Shown here one piece after another: positions 8,743-19,143 of a DNA stretch of 64,000 nucleotides. Both the position numbers and the translations under genes were made by a program. The stretch comes from Thiothrix litoralis (GTDB taxonomy: Bacteria > Pseudomonadota > Gammaproteobacteria > Thiotrichales > Thiotrichaceae). The notes under the pieces were generated by a model. It had not been told where the DNA came from. It made no database searches and worked only from the letters and a program-made list of their open reading frames with translations. Where the stretch lies: NCBI RefSeq assembly GCF_017901135.1, contig NZ_CP072801.1:2294001-2358000 (forward strand), read 5' to 3'. Within the stretch, counting starts at the first letter, position 1; each line of letters opens with the position of its first letter.

Positions 8743-11616
8743 TTAGATCTTCCTGGCCACTTCAACACGTTCATAACATTCGATATTGTCGCCTTTGCGC
8801 ACGTCGTTGTAGTCCTTGACCGCGATACCGCATTCCGTACCCATGTGGACTTCTTTGACGTCATCACGGTGACGGCGCAGGGATTCCAACTCACCGTTGA
8901 AAATCACCACATTGTCACGCAAGACACGGATAGGCAGACTGCGACGCATGGCACCATCGACCACCAAGCAACCAGCGACCTGACCCAGCTCGGAGGAGCG
9001 GAACACTTCGCGGACTTCCGCCAAACCAACAAAGACTTCACGAACTTCAGGTGACAACAGGCCACTCATGACCGACTTGATGTCATCAATGACTTCGTAA
9101 ATGATGCTGTAATAACGGATATTGACGCCGTTATCAGCCGCCGTCTTACGGGCAGTCGCATCGGTACGCACGTTGAACGCGATAATGGTGGCGCGGGAAG
9201 CCGAAGCCAAATCCACATCACTCGCGCTGATTCCGCCGACACCGGCAGTCACCACGCGGACTTCAACCTCATCCGTTGATAGGTTGAGTAATTCATTGCG
9301 CAGGGCTTCCACACTGCCCTGTACATCAGCCTTGATCAGGATATTCACCTGAGCACGTTCACTGGCTTTCACTTGCGTGAAGAAGTCTTCCGACTTGCTC
9401 ACATGCTGTGCAGCAAAGCGGGTATCACGCTGCTTTTCACGGCGCAATTCGGCAATTTCACGGGCTTTACGCTCATCAGTCATCACGATGACTTCATCAC
9501 CCGCTTCAGGTGCGGCGGACAAACCGAGTACAGCGACCGGGATGGATGGACCTGCTTCCTTGACCGGGCGACCAGCCTCATCAAACATGGCACGTACACG
9601 ACCGTATTCGGCACCACAGAGCAGTAAATCACCGCGACGCAAAGTACCATTACGCACGAGTACAGTAGCCACTGCACCACGGCCTTTTTCGATACTGGCT
9701 TCGATAACGTTACCGGTAGCAGGTGCGTCAACCGGAGCGGTCAATTCCTGAACTTCAGCAACCAGCAGCAAGGTTTCCAGCAGGGCATCAATGCCTTGTC
9801 CGGTTTTGGCAGAAATCTGTACTACGGGTACATCACCACCCCAAGCTTCGGTATTCACTTCATTCTGGGAAAGTTCGCCCAATACTTTGTCAGGGTCTGC
9901 GCCTAGTTTGTCGATCTTGTTGATCGCCACTACCATCGGTACACCAGCCGCTTTCGCGTGCTTGATGGCTTCCTTGGTTTGCGGCATGACGCCATCATCT
10001 GCGGCAACGATCAGGATAATAATGTCAGTAACTTGTGCACCACGTGCCCGCATTTTGGTAAACGCTGCGTGTCCTGGTGTATCGAGGAATGTGACCGTAC
10101 CGTGATCGGTGTCTACATGGTAAGCACCAATATGCTGGGTAATCCCGCCCGCTTCACCAGCGGCAACGCGAGTTTTACGGATGTAGTCCAACAGGGATGT
10201 TTTACCGTGGTCAACGTGACCCATGATGGTAACGACTGGCGGACGTGGCTTGGCTTCGTAACCGTTAACATTTTGACCAATCATGGCAGCCAGCAAAGCG
10301 GCATCGTCCATTTCTTGCATAGGCTTGGCTTTGTGACCCAGCTCTTCTGTCACCAGAATTGCGGTATCCTGATCAATGGCTTGGTTGATGGTCATCATCA
10401 TGCCCATTTTCATCATCGCTTTGATGATGTCAGTGGCACGGATAGCCAGCTTCTGCGCCAGCTCAGACACAACGATTGTGGTGGGAATTTCGATTTCTTT
10501 GACGACAGGCGCTGTTGGCTTTTCAAAACCATGCTTGGCATTGGCATTGCTGTTTTGTTGACGCGGATCAGGTCTGAAGGTATCACGACGGCCACCGCCT
10601 TTCTTTTTGCCGGAGCGGTTGCCTGCGGGAACATGCAACTCCTCACGACCACCACGCCCTGCAACCTTATTTTTAACCGGCTTCTTGTCGGTCTTTTCAG
10701 CAGGAGCAGCATCGGTATACTTTTCAGTAACAACGGGCTTTTCAGCTTCTGGCTCACTGCTATCAGCCACTTCTCGTGGAGCCAGTGTAGGCTTGGGTCG
10801 TATCTTGGACGGACGGCGTTTCAGCGCAGAAGCTGCTTCTTCGCGGGCTGCTGCTACCACTACATCACGCTGTTCCTTAGCGCTCAGATTGTCATCAGGC
10901 TCAACGCCGCCGGTTGTAACCGCCGCTGTCATCACTTCAGGCACCGATGCTGGCCCTGGCGTAGCAACAGGAGCTGGCGATGCTGCTGGTGGTGGCGTCT
11001 CGACCTTGGTCTCTACCACCACAGGTTTAACAGGTGCACTTGGGGGAACTACAGCTTCAGCTTCTTTCACCACAACCTCTTCAATAGCTGGGGAAACGGT
11101 CGGTTCAACAACAACAGGCGGCTGAGGCACTTCTTTAACCTCTTCAGGTACTATCTTGGTAACTTCCTGACGCTGTTCCACACGTTTGGTTTCTTTCTGG
11201 ATACCAGACTCACGTGCTTGACGCTCAGCCGATAATTGGCGTGCCAGTTCTTCGGTACGGCTTATCCGTGCACCGGCAGCAGGTGGCGAGTGCTCTGTCG
11301 ATTGAGCGACTGGCTTAGCACCGGCTGCGAAGTTTTTCTTATGGCGAACTTCCACGCTGACTGTTTTACCGCGTTGACCACCCGCACCGACTGTCATTTC
11401 GCTGGTAGAACGCCGCTTTATGGTTATTTTATTACCACTATTACTGACAGGCGCTGCACCTTGGCGAATGTGCGCCAACAAGGTGAGTTTTTGTGCATCC
11501 GTAATCCATGCATCTGGGCCGTTAACGTGAATACCTGCATCCTGTAACTGCTTGAGCAGAACTTCAACGGGGGCATTGATTATCTCGGCAAGTTTTTTAA
11601 CTGCTATGTCCGACAT
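8743..11616 (-). CDS. infB: Translation initiation factor IF-2
   Basis: A 957-residue GTPase that brings initiator fMet-tRNA to the 30S P site and promotes subunit joining. The N terminus has the IF2N helical domain ([20 protein letters not shown]), followed by a long low-complexity linker rich in Pro, Val, Glu, Ala and Lys (about residues 120-380). The G domain begins near residue 465 with GHVDHGKTS (G1), DTPGHAAF (G3) and NKID (G4), followed by the beta-barrel and C-terminal domains that bind fMet-tRNA. It lies 21 bp after nusA in the conserved operon. The length is usual for long-form proteobacterial IF-2. Confidence 0.97.
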   Translation of the reverse strand: MSDIAVKKLAEIINAPVEVLLKQLQDAGIHVNGPDAWITDAQKLTLLAHIRQGAAPVSNSGNKITIKRRSTSEMTVGAGGQRGKTVSVEVRHKKNFAAGAKPVAQSTEHSPPAAGARISRTEELARQLSAERQARESGIQKETKRVEQRQEVTKIVPEEVKEVPQPPVVVEPTVSPAIEEVVVKEAEAVVPPSAPVKPVVVETKVETPPPAASPAPVATPGPASVPEVMTAAVTTGGVEPDDNLSAKEQRDVVVAAAREEAASALKRRPSKIRPKPTLAPREVADSSEPEAEKPVVTEKYTDAAPAEKTDKKPVKNKVAGRGGREELHVPAGNRSGKKKGGGRRDTFRPDPRQQNSNANAKHGFEKPTAPVVKEIEIPTTIVVSELAQKLAIRATDIIKAMMKMGMMMTINQAIDQDTAILVTEELGHKAKPMQEMDDAALLAAMIGQNVNGYEAKPRPPVVTIMGHVDHGKTSLLDYIRKTRVAAGEAGGITQHIGAYHVDTDHGTVTFLDTPGHAAFTKMRARGAQVTDIIILIVAADDGVMPQTKEAIKHAKAAGVPMVVAINKIDKLGADPDKVLGELSQNEVNTEAWGGDVPVVQISAKTGQGIDALLETLLLVAEVQELTAPVDAPATGNVIEASIEKGRGAVATVLVRNGTLRRGDLLLCGAEYGRVRAMFDEAGRPVKEAGPSIPVAVLGLSAAPEAGDEVIVMTDERKAREIAELRREKQRDTRFAAQHVSKSEDFFTQVKASERAQVNILIKADVQGSVEALRNELLNLSTDEVEVRVVTAGVGGISASDVDLASASRATIIAFNVRTDATARKTAADNGVNIRYYSIIYEVIDDIKSVMSGLLSPEVREVFVGLAEVREVFRSSELGQVAGCLVVDGAMRRSLPIRVLRDNVVIFNGELESLRRHRDDVKEVHMGTECGIAVKDYNDVRKGDNIECYERVEVARKI

Positions 11617-11637
11617 TTATTTCTTCCTCCCGCAGAA

Positions 11638-13134
11638 TTAAGCTTCTGCCTTGTCGTCCGCAAACCAAGGTTCGCGAGCTTTCATGATCAAACTGGCCGC
11701 ACGGGCCTCGTCAATTTCAGCTGATTCCATGAGTTCATCCACAGATTGTTCAGCCAAATCTTCCATCGTGCAAATGCCTTGTGTTGCCAATTTGAAGGCT
11801 AGGGTATCATCCATGCCTTCCATATGCAGGAGATCAGCCGCTGGCAAGCGGGTATCCTGAGAAATGGCTTGTGACAGTAACGCCGTTTGGGCACGGTCAC
11901 GCAACTCATTAATAATCGTTTCGTCAAAGCCGTCGATGGCCATGAATTCTTCAATCGGGACGTAAGCGACCTCTTCCAGCGTCGTAAAACCTTCTTCTAC
12001 CAGAATAACGGCAACCTCTTCATCCACATCCAGCTTATCCATAAACAGGCTGACCAGTGATTGCTGCTCGGCCTGCGTTTTGGCTTCCGCTTCTTCGACA
12101 CTCATCACGTTGAGTGTCCAGCCGGTCAACTCGCTGGCAAGACGTACATTCTGACCACCCCGCCCGATAGCCTGTGACAACTTTTCGCTGTCAACACCAA
12201 TATCCATGCTTTTGGTTTCTTCGTCCACTACAATGGAGAGCACTTCTGCCGGAGCCATCGCATTCATCACATAGGTGGCGATGTCGTCGTTCCAGAGTAC
12301 GATGTCGACCCGTTCCTTGCCACCGAGTTCGTTGGTTACGGTCTGAATACGCGAACCACGCATCCCGACGCAAGCACCAATCGGATCAATGTTCGGCAAG
12401 TTGGCACGAACGGCAACCTTGGCACGTGAACCGGCATCGCGAGCAGCACCCATTATATCAATCATTTCCTGACTGACTTCAGGAACTTCGAGTTTCATTA
12501 ACTCAATGAGGAAGTTTACATCAGAACGGCTGACAATGATTTGTGGCCCGCGCATGTCCTGAAGGATTTCTTTCAGGTAGCCGCGCACCCGCGCCCCAAC
12601 ATGCAACATTTCGCCGGGCACCATTTCTTCCCGTGGAATGAATGCTTCGGCATTCTCACCGAGATCCAGCACAATACCCTTACGGTCAGCACGTTTCACC
12701 ACGCCCATAATCAAATGACCAACATGGTCACGGTAGGCAGACACGACTTTTTCACGTTCGGCTTCGCGCACCTTGGCAACGATGACCTGCTTAGCAGTCT
12801 GGGCGGCAATACGACCGAAATCTACCGAAGGGATGGATTCTTCGACATACTCGCCGATAGGAATATCTAACCCACGAGCAGTAGCATAGCTTTGCAGGAT
12901 TTGACGCTCCGGGCTTTCAAATTCAGGGTCTTCGTCATCCACAACCTTCCAGCGGCGATAAGTCTCGTAATCACCTGTCTGGCGATTCACGGAAACACGC
13001 GCATCCATACCCATGCCATAACGCTTGCGGGTAGCCATTGCCAATGCTGTTTCAACTGCTTGGAAGATTAATTCCTTGCTGACATTTTTCTCATTGGAAA
13101 CTGCGTCGACAACGTAGAGAATTTCTTTATTCAT
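11638..13134 (-). CDS. nusA: Transcription termination/antitermination protein NusA
   Basis: A 498-residue RNA polymerase accessory factor acting in pausing, intrinsic termination and antitermination. Domains in order: the N-terminal RNAP-binding domain, an S1 domain (about 135-200, GHLIMGVVKRADRKGIVLDLG), two KH domains (about 230-345, containing GMRGSRIQ and AIGRGGQNVRLAS) and two acidic C-terminal repeats (about 370-490) as in E. coli NusA. The ATG overlaps the rimP stop by 4 bp. Co-transcription with rimP and infB is the ancestral arrangement. Confidence 0.97.
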   Translation of the reverse strand: MNKEILYVVDAVSNEKNVSKELIFQAVETALAMATRKRYGMGMDARVSVNRQTGDYETYRRWKVVDDEDPEFESPERQILQSYATARGLDIPIGEYVEESIPSVDFGRIAAQTAKQVIVAKVREAEREKVVSAYRDHVGHLIMGVVKRADRKGIVLDLGENAEAFIPREEMVPGEMLHVGARVRGYLKEILQDMRGPQIIVSRSDVNFLIELMKLEVPEVSQEMIDIMGAARDAGSRAKVAVRANLPNIDPIGACVGMRGSRIQTVTNELGGKERVDIVLWNDDIATYVMNAMAPAEVLSIVVDEETKSMDIGVDSEKLSQAIGRGGQNVRLASELTGWTLNVMSVEEAEAKTQAEQQSLVSLFMDKLDVDEEVAVILVEEGFTTLEEVAYVPIEEFMAIDGFDETIINELRDRAQTALLSQAISQDTRLPAADLLHMEGMDDTLAFKLATQGICTMEDLAEQSVDELMESAEIDEARAASLIMKAREPWFADDKAEA

Positions 13135-13607
13135 GCGTTTTTACCGCCCTTGCGCTGAGGTCGAATATCCAGAACCACTCGCCCACGGTCAATAATCTCG
13201 TAGGGAATTTCGTATACGGTGCCTTCCACGTCCATGAAAATATGGGTATCGTTTGCGTCCTGCAACTTACCAACGAAGTTGCGGCGCTTTTCTACGGGAA
13301 GGCGGGTGCGCACTTTAATCTGTTTGCCCACATAAAGAGCATAGTGTGCGGGAATAAATAATACCCGATCAATACCGGGTGAAGACACTTCAAGAATATA
13401 GGCTACCGGAATCAGGTCGTCCACATCAAGCGATGCACTCAACTGATTGCTGACACGACCACAATCGTCGACGGTAATACCCTGATCTGAATCGATGAAA
13501 ATACGTAGCAAAGCGCTTTCTGTCTGCGGGCGGTATTCATACCCCCACAACTCATAACCGAGGCCAGTTACCGTGGTGCTGATCAGCGTATCCAGTCTTT
13601 CTTGCAT
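13131..13607 (-). CDS. rimP: Ribosome maturation factor RimP
   Basis: A 158-residue factor for 30S subunit maturation. The start at ATG 13607 gives MQERLDTL, aligning with the family N terminus; a longer open frame runs upstream through the tRNA and terminator and is not coding. Conserved blocks are LRIFIDSDQGITVDDCGRVS and LEVSSPGIDR. The C-terminal SH3-like domain ends with IDRGRVVLDIRPQRK. It follows a tRNA-fMet gene and a terminator hairpin, mirroring the E. coli metY-rimP-nusA order, so some readthrough of that terminator, or a promoter within 13610-13640, must supply the operon. Confidence 0.93.
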   Translation of the reverse strand: MQERLDTLISTTVTGLGYELWGYEYRPQTESALLRIFIDSDQGITVDDCGRVSNQLSASLDVDDLIPVAYILEVSSPGIDRVLFIPAHYALYVGKQIKVRTRLPVEKRRNFVGKLQDANDTHIFMDVEGTVYEIPYEIIDRGRVVLDIRPQRKGGKNA

Positions 13608-13639
13608 TACGTCTTTAGTACCTTCCTGGGTAGCACATA

Positions 13640-13664
13640 ATAAAAAAGGCCCTGACAGGGCCTT
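13640..13664 (-). terminator. Intrinsic terminator between tRNA-fMet and rimP
   Basis: A perfect 8-bp stem (AAGGCCCT / AGGGCCTT, 13646-13653 and 13657-13664) with a 3-nt loop is followed on the minus strand by a run of six T residues. It lies 8 nt after the tRNA 3' end and would release the tRNA transcript or act as an attenuator for the rimP-nusA-infB operon. Confidence 0.85.
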
Positions 13665-13672
13665 CTTATAAT

Positions 13673-13749
13673 TGGTAGCGGGGGCAGGATTTGAACCTGC
13701 GACCTTCGGGTTATGAGCCCGACGAGCTGCCAGACTGCTCCACCCCGCA
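13673..13749 (-). tRNA. Initiator tRNA-Met (CAT)
   Basis: A 77-nt tRNA with an encoded CCA end and anticodon CAT in the loop CTCATAA. It carries the initiator signature of three consecutive G-C pairs in the anticodon stem (GGG/CCC). The first base pair of the acceptor stem is unpaired: base 1 is U and base 72 is U, where E. coli has C1:A72. Lack of a 1:72 pair is the formylation determinant, so the identity as fMet is firm. It sits directly upstream of rimP, as E. coli metY does, and has its own promoter. Confidence 0.95.
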
Positions 13750-13761
13750 TCAGAGGAGCGA

Positions 13762-13790
13762 ACTATAAAGCAAAGGCTCAAGCCTTGCAA
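13762..13790 (-). promoter_or_regulatory. Sigma-70 type promoter for tRNA-fMet / rimP operon
   Basis: On the minus strand a -35 hexamer TTGCAA (13785-13790) and a -10 hexamer TATAGT (13762-13767) are separated by exactly 17 bp. The -10 is 12 nt upstream of the mature tRNA 5' end and is followed by TCGCTCC. This is the only strong promoter visible ahead of the tRNA. Confidence 0.75.
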
Positions 13791-13814
13791 GTACTATCGA
13801 AACAAAACCTCAAA

Positions 13815-14105
13815 TTAACGTACATGACGGTAAATGAACCCTGGAAATGCGAATACCATGAACAACGCCAAGGTGACAGCGTAAAATTCCCACGCTTGAG
13901 GATAGATTGACCCCATCGTCCGGTCTTCCAGTAATAAGGCAATGCCCCCCACGACAAAGTACAGGACAAACCATTCCAACAAACGTACCCACATAGACTT
14001 GCTATCGCATTGCAGGATCAGGAAACAACGCTGGCTTAACCACGGCAGGTTAGCCAACAATAACGCAAGGGCAAGAAACCCCCACTGTAAAACAGGTAAA
14101 CTCAT
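13815..14105 (-). CDS. DUF2818 family membrane protein
   Basis: A 96-residue protein with three hydrophobic segments (about 5-25, 40-62 and 70-90). The start at ATG 14105 gives MSLPVLQWGFLALALLLANLP and overlaps the nuoN stop by 4 bp. The motif ANLPWLSQR and the position immediately after nuoN match DUF2818, a small family found at the end of nuo operons in beta- and gammaproteobacteria. Function is unknown; translational coupling to nuoN suggests a complex I assembly or accessory role (inference). Confidence 0.75.
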   Translation of the reverse strand: MSLPVLQWGFLALALLLANLPWLSQRCFLILQCDSKSMWVRLLEWFVLYFVVGGIALLLEDRTMGSIYPQAWEFYAVTLALFMVFAFPGFIYRHVR

Positions 14106-15538
14106 AAACGACTGGCGACCATTGCTGCTGAACAAATACCCATCAATGCACTAGGGAACACCCCTAACAGCACCATGAGCACGCCATTTACACTGATCAG
14201 CACCGTAAAATCAAGATCTGCCTTTATCGGCGCGTTTTCTTCTGGCTTGTCGAAGTACATCATCTTGATGGCACGTAAGTAGTAATAAGCACCAATCACC
14301 GACATCACCACCATAAAGACGGCAGGCCACAAATAACCGGCTTGCATGACCGCCTGAATAATCGACAGCTTAGCGTAAAACCCAACCGTTGGCGGAATGC
14401 CTGCCATCGAAAACAGGAACACCATCATGATGAAGGCATACCAAGGGTTGCGCTCATTCAAACCTTTGAGGTCATCCAACGTTTCGGCCTCAAACCCTTC
14501 CCTGCCCAACAGGATCAGGATCGCAAAGCCACCTGCTGCCATCATGGCGTAAGTAATCGTATAGAACAGCGCCGCGCTATACCCTTCAGTCGTCCCCGTC
14601 AGCGTACCTAGCAAGATAAACCCCATGTGCGCAATCGTTGAATACGCCAACATCCGCTTGAGATTTAGTTGCGCAATGGCGCTCAGATTACCTAGGAAGA
14701 CCGACAGCAAACCAAACACCAATAACAATTGCGCCCAACCCGGCTGCGCCGTACCCATCGACTCCGCCAGCACGCGCAACAACATCGCCAATGCCGCCAG
14801 TTTCGGCACACTGCCTAAAAACATCGTCACTGCCGTAGGTGCTCCCTGATAAACATCAGGCACCCACATATGGAACGGCACTGCCCCAAACTTGAAGGCA
14901 ATCCCCGCCACAATGAACACCAGCGCAAACAGCAACGGAATATTTTCCAGCACATTCTGGGCGCTAACGAATGCCAATACTTCCGGTAGCTCCAGCTTGC
15001 CACTCAATCCGTACAGGATAGAAATACCATACAGCAACAACCCTGATGCCACCGCGCCCAACACAAAATACTTCATCGCCGCTTCTGAAGAGCGCCCATC
15101 ATCGCGATTGAACGCCACCAGTGCATACATCGACAAGGCTAGCAATTCCAGCCCCAGATAGACCACCAGCAAATGGTTGGCAGATACCATCACCAACATC
15201 CCCAGCACTGCAAACAAACCCAGCAGGAAAAACTCACTTTGCCATATATCAAGGTCTTTCAGGTATTTACGCGCATACACGAACACCCCGAAGGTCAGCA
15301 ACAGGATGCTAATTTTCAACACCCCTGCCAAATCATCACGCACATACATGCCATTCAAGCCAGTTGTCTTGTCGCCATCCATCGCCCCATAAGCTAACAA
15401 CGCAGTTGCCAGCAAAGCCACCTGGGTCAGTAAGTAAGAAATCATCCGGCAATCTTCACGCAACATGACATCAATCAACAAGATCAAGCAGATCGTGCTG
15501 AGCAGAAAAATTTCTGGCATCGCAATCGTAAAATTCAT
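14102..15538 (-). CDS. nuoN: NADH-quinone oxidoreductase subunit N
   Basis: A 478-residue antiporter-like membrane subunit of complex I with about 14 transmembrane helices. The conserved core includes the broken-helix region with charged residues (FKFGAVPFHMWVPDVYQGAPT) and KRMLAYSTIAHMGF. I choose the ATG at 15538, which overlaps the nuoM stop (TAATG), over a GTG three codons upstream. It contributes to proton translocation. It is the last of the 14 nuo genes, followed by the coupled DUF2818 gene. Confidence 0.95.
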   Translation of the reverse strand: MNFTIAMPEIFLLSTICLILLIDVMLREDCRMISYLLTQVALLATALLAYGAMDGDKTTGLNGMYVRDDLAGVLKISILLLTFGVFVYARKYLKDLDIWQSEFFLLGLFAVLGMLVMVSANHLLVVYLGLELLALSMYALVAFNRDDGRSSEAAMKYFVLGAVASGLLLYGISILYGLSGKLELPEVLAFVSAQNVLENIPLLFALVFIVAGIAFKFGAVPFHMWVPDVYQGAPTAVTMFLGSVPKLAALAMLLRVLAESMGTAQPGWAQLLLVFGLLSVFLGNLSAIAQLNLKRMLAYSTIAHMGFILLGTLTGTTEGYSAALFYTITYAMMAAGGFAILILLGREGFEAETLDDLKGLNERNPWYAFIMMVFLFSMAGIPPTVGFYAKLSIIQAVMQAGYLWPAVFMVVMSVIGAYYYLRAIKMMYFDKPEENAPIKADLDFTVLISVNGVLMVLLGVFPSALMGICSAAMVASRL

Positions 15539-17088
15539 TATGGGCACCCCCCCGCGAGTCCACTACACAGCTTGCTCTGCAAGACCTGATCCAACAGGTG
15601 TTTGATTGACACTTCCATCACATCCGTCAAGGGTTGGGGCCACAAGCCCAGTAGCAATACCGCAGCGGCCAATATTGCCAACATCCAGAACTCACGCTGC
15701 CCAATATCCTGCAACGCCGCCACTTCCGCATTTTTGACATCACCAAACATCACCCGCTTCACCAGCCAGAGTGTGTAAGCCGCCCCCACAATCAGGGTAG
15801 TTGCCGCCGCAAATGCAATTAATGGATGAGCGCTAAAACTCGCCAAAATAACCATGAACTCGCCAACAAACCCCGACGTTCCCGGCAAGCCTGTATTAGC
15901 CATCGCAAACAACACATACAGCGCCGCAAACACTGGCATCTTGTTGGCAACGCCACCGTAGGCATTAATATCACGGGTATGCATCCGGTCATACAACACA
16001 CCAATGCACAAGAACATCGCCCCAGAAATGAAACCGTGCGACACCATCTGCACCATACCGCCCTGAATCGCCAGCACCGCACCACTCATGGCCAAAGGAT
16101 TAGTGGCTCCACCTTTTACGATTCCGTAAATCACAAAGAATCCCAAGGTCACAAACCCCATGTGTGCAATCGAGGAATACGCCACCAGCTTTTTCATGTC
16201 TTGCTGCACCAGTGCCACAAAACCGATATACACCACCGCTGTCAACGACATGAAAATCACCAGCCAATCCAGTTGCGCCGCCGCGTCAGGCACAATCGGC
16301 ATCGCAAAGCGCAGGAAAGCGTAGCCACCCACTTTCAGGGTAATCGCCGCCAGAATCACGGAACCACCCGTCGGGGCTTCCACGTGCGCATCCGGCAACC
16401 AAGTATGCACTGGCCACATCGGCACTTTCACACCAAACGCCAGCAGGAATGACAGGAAAATCAGGATTTGCGGCGTCAGCCCAATTGGCAGCTTATGCAA
16501 ATCAGCCACCGCAAAACTACCACCCAACTGATACAGGTAAATCAAGCTGATCAGCAGGAACACCGAACCAAAAAAGGTATACAGGAAAAACTTGATCGTG
16601 GCATACACCCGGCGTGCGCCACCCCAAATACCGATGATCAGGAACAGCGGAATCAGCATCGCTTCAAACAGGATATAAAACAGCATCGCATCCAGCGCCG
16701 CAAACACCCCATTCACAATTCCCCCCATGATCAGGAATGCCGCCATGTATTGCGACACCCGATAAGTAATGATCTCCCAACCGGCAACCACCACCATCAC
16801 TGTCATGAAAGTATTCAACAGGATCAACGGCATGGAAATACCATCAACCCCCAAATGGTAGTTGATCTTGAATGCCTCAACCCAAGGGATGGACTCCACA
16901 AACTGCATGGCAGGCGTTGTCGGGTCAAACCCGGTATACAACGGCAGGCTCAGCAGGAAAGTCAGCAAAGCAATCCCCAGTGCAAATTGTTTAGCACCCG
17001 AACGGTCACCGACAATCAGGACACCCATACCACCGACAATCGGCAGCCAGATCAAAAAACTCAGTATTGGCAAATCAAGCATGTGCAT
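15538..17088 (-). CDS. nuoM: NADH-quinone oxidoreductase subunit M
   Basis: A 516-residue Mrp-antiporter-like complex I subunit with about 14 transmembrane helices. Typical blocks are FLLAFGVKVPMWPVHTWLPDAHVEAPT and KKLVAYSSIAHMGFV, carrying the conserved lysines and histidines of the proton path. The glutamate of the N-terminal helix region (PWVEAFKINYHLGVDG) is present. Two in-frame ATGs lie close together (17088 and 17082); either gives a normal N terminus. It follows nuoL by 21 bp. Confidence 0.96.
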   Translation of the reverse strand: MHMLDLPILSFLIWLPIVGGMGVLIVGDRSGAKQFALGIALLTFLLSLPLYTGFDPTTPAMQFVESIPWVEAFKINYHLGVDGISMPLILLNTFMTVMVVVAGWEIITYRVSQYMAAFLIMGGIVNGVFAALDAMLFYILFEAMLIPLFLIIGIWGGARRVYATIKFFLYTFFGSVFLLISLIYLYQLGGSFAVADLHKLPIGLTPQILIFLSFLLAFGVKVPMWPVHTWLPDAHVEAPTGGSVILAAITLKVGGYAFLRFAMPIVPDAAAQLDWLVIFMSLTAVVYIGFVALVQQDMKKLVAYSSIAHMGFVTLGFFVIYGIVKGGATNPLAMSGAVLAIQGGMVQMVSHGFISGAMFLCIGVLYDRMHTRDINAYGGVANKMPVFAALYVLFAMANTGLPGTSGFVGEFMVILASFSAHPLIAFAAATTLIVGAAYTLWLVKRVMFGDVKNAEVAALQDIGQREFWMLAILAAAVLLLGLWPQPLTDVMEVSIKHLLDQVLQSKLCSGLAGGCP

Positions 17089-17109
17089 TTCCAGGTAAAA
17101 CCAACGGGC

Positions 17110-19140
17110 CTAGAAGAATAGGAACCAGGTAAGCATCAACAAAATGCCCGCCACCATCGAGAAGGCATAATGATACAAATAGCCCGTCTGAACTTGACGC
17201 GCCAACCCGGAGAACCAACCAACTGCCTTGGCAGCGCCATTCACGATGAAACCATCAATCATCAAACGCTCACCCACTGACCACAACCCGTTACCGAGTG
17301 AGACAGAGCCTTTAGCGAACACTTTTTGATTGAAATCGTCCAGGTAATACTTTTGATCCAGCAGGGTATGCAACCAGCGGAACTTGTCATAAGCCCAACG
17401 GGCAATCGCATCATCTTTGAGGTAAATGAACCAGGCAGCGCCCAAGCCAGCCATTGCCAACCAGAACGGCGGCGCCATCAAGCCGTGCAGGACAAAACCC
17501 AGTACCCCATGATAAGCAGCACTGATTTCTTCAATACCCGGATGAGCTGACAGCAAACCTTGCAAAGTAGGATCAAAACCATGCGCCTTATCATTCACAA
17601 AAATGGCATGATGGAAGAACTCACCCACCACCATCGGATCGAGCAAATAACCCGCCAACACCGACGGAATCGCCAACATAATCAACGGAATCGTCACTAC
17701 CCAAGGTGATTCGTGTGGCGTACCGCTATGGCCATGATGGTCAGCATCGTGATGCCCGTGATCGTCATGACCGTGTGCATCAAAGCGCTCCTTGCCGTGG
17801 AATACCAGGAAGAACATACGGAAACTGTAGAATGCCGTCACAAACACACCCAGCAACACCAACGTATACGCATAGCCTGCTGCCCACAAATGTGACTCGT
17901 GCACCGCTTCAATAATCAGGTCTTTGGAGAAGAAACCAGAGAAACCGGGGAAACCAATCAAGGCCAGCGAGCCAATCAGGGAAGTCCAATAGGTAATCGG
18001 CATGTACTTTTTCAAGCCACCCATTTTGCGGATGTCCTGCTCATGGTGCATCGCTATGATCACCGAGCCAGCCGCCAGGAATAACAGCGCTTTGAAGAAC
18101 GCATGGGTCATCAAGTGGAATACTGCCGCCGAATAAGCCGAAGCCCCCAATGCCACCGTCATATAACCCAACTGTGACAAGGTAGAATACGCCACCACCT
18201 TCTTGATGTCATTTTGCACAATGCCGATCAAGCCCATGAAAAACGCTGTGGTTGCCCCAATAATCAGGATCAGATTCAAAGCCGCATCGGACATCTCGAA
18301 AATGGGCGACATCCGCGCCACCATGAAAATACCTGCCGTTACCATGGTTGCCGCATGGATCAGCGCTGAAATCGGCGTTGGGCCTTCCATTGAATCCGGC
18401 AGCCACACATGCAAGGGCACCTGCGCTGACTTGCCCATCGCACCGATGAACAACAGAATCGCAATAACCGTCAGCGTATCCCACTTCCAGTCGGAAAAGA
18501 CCTCAATCTGACTTCCTGCCAAACCCGGAACCTTTGCAAAAGTCTCCACATAATCCAGCGTACCGGTATACATCAAAACAGCCGCAATCCCCAGCAAGAA
18601 ACCAAAGTCCCCCACACGGTTGACCAGAAACGCCTTCATGTTCGCGTAAATCGCCGTCTCTTTCTTGAACCAGAAACCGATCAACAAATAAGACACCAGC
18701 CCCACCGCTTCCCAGCCGAAGAACAACTGCATGAAGTTGTTACTCATCACCAGCATCAGCATCGAGAAGGTAAACAGGGAAATATAACTGAAAAACCGCT
18801 GATAACCGGGGTCTTCAGACATGTAGCCAATCGTGTAAACATGCACCATCAACGATACAAACGTCACCACCAGCATCATCATGGTACTGAGGTTATCCAG
18901 CATGAAACCGACTTCAAAACGGATATCTGCAATCACCGCCCACGTATACACCGTGCCGTTGAAAGTATTCCCGTGGAACATCACATCGTTAGCCACCACC
19001 AGTGACAACAGGAACGCCACCGCCACACCCAGAATCGTGACCCAATGCGCCCCGGCACGCCCAATCTTTTTGCCAAACAACCCCGCAACAATTGCCCCGA
19101 ACAAAGGTGCAAGCGGAATAGCCAGATACATCGCTTCCAT
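17110..19140 (-). CDS. nuoL: NADH-quinone oxidoreductase subunit L
   Basis: A 676-residue distal antiporter-like subunit of complex I with the long lateral helix at its C terminus. Conserved blocks include FFGWEAVGLVSYLLIGFW, GKSAQVPLHVWLPDSMEGPTP and KKVVAYSTLSQLGYM. A hydrophilic loop at about residues 450-476 is strikingly histidine-rich (alternating His, Asp and Gly), preceding the HESPWVVTIPL segment; such loops occur in other NuoL proteins but the His density is high here. It ends 21 bp before nuoM and starts 3 bp after nuoK. Confidence 0.96.
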   Translation of the reverse strand: MEAMYLAIPLAPLFGAIVAGLFGKKIGRAGAHWVTILGVAVAFLLSLVVANDVMFHGNTFNGTVYTWAVIADIRFEVGFMLDNLSTMMMLVVTFVSLMVHVYTIGYMSEDPGYQRFFSYISLFTFSMLMLVMSNNFMQLFFGWEAVGLVSYLLIGFWFKKETAIYANMKAFLVNRVGDFGFLLGIAAVLMYTGTLDYVETFAKVPGLAGSQIEVFSDWKWDTLTVIAILLFIGAMGKSAQVPLHVWLPDSMEGPTPISALIHAATMVTAGIFMVARMSPIFEMSDAALNLILIIGATTAFFMGLIGIVQNDIKKVVAYSTLSQLGYMTVALGASAYSAAVFHLMTHAFFKALLFLAAGSVIIAMHHEQDIRKMGGLKKYMPITYWTSLIGSLALIGFPGFSGFFSKDLIIEAVHESHLWAAGYAYTLVLLGVFVTAFYSFRMFFLVFHGKERFDAHGHDDHGHHDADHHGHSGTPHESPWVVTIPLIMLAIPSVLAGYLLDPMVVGEFFHHAIFVNDKAHGFDPTLQGLLSAHPGIEEISAAYHGVLGFVLHGLMAPPFWLAMAGLGAAWFIYLKDDAIARWAYDKFRWLHTLLDQKYYLDDFNQKVFAKGSVSLGNGLWSVGERLMIDGFIVNGAAKAVGWFSGLARQVQTGYLYHYAFSMVAGILLMLTWFLFF

Positions 19141-19143
19141 TGC

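Noticed and set aside
9958-11235. 425-codon open frame on the plus strand opposite infB
   Set aside because: It lies wholly antisense to IF-2, its product is a Phe/His/Arg-rich composition artefact with no domain, and it mirrors the low-complexity linker codons.
13608-13790. Long rimP N-terminal extension
   Set aside because: The extension is read through a tRNA gene and a terminator; RimP homologues start at MQERLDTL-like sequences.
15826-17121. Two long plus-strand frames opposite nuoM, rich in His, Gln and Arg
   Set aside because: Composition is what the antisense of a hydrophobic membrane protein gives; nuoM is intact on the other strand.
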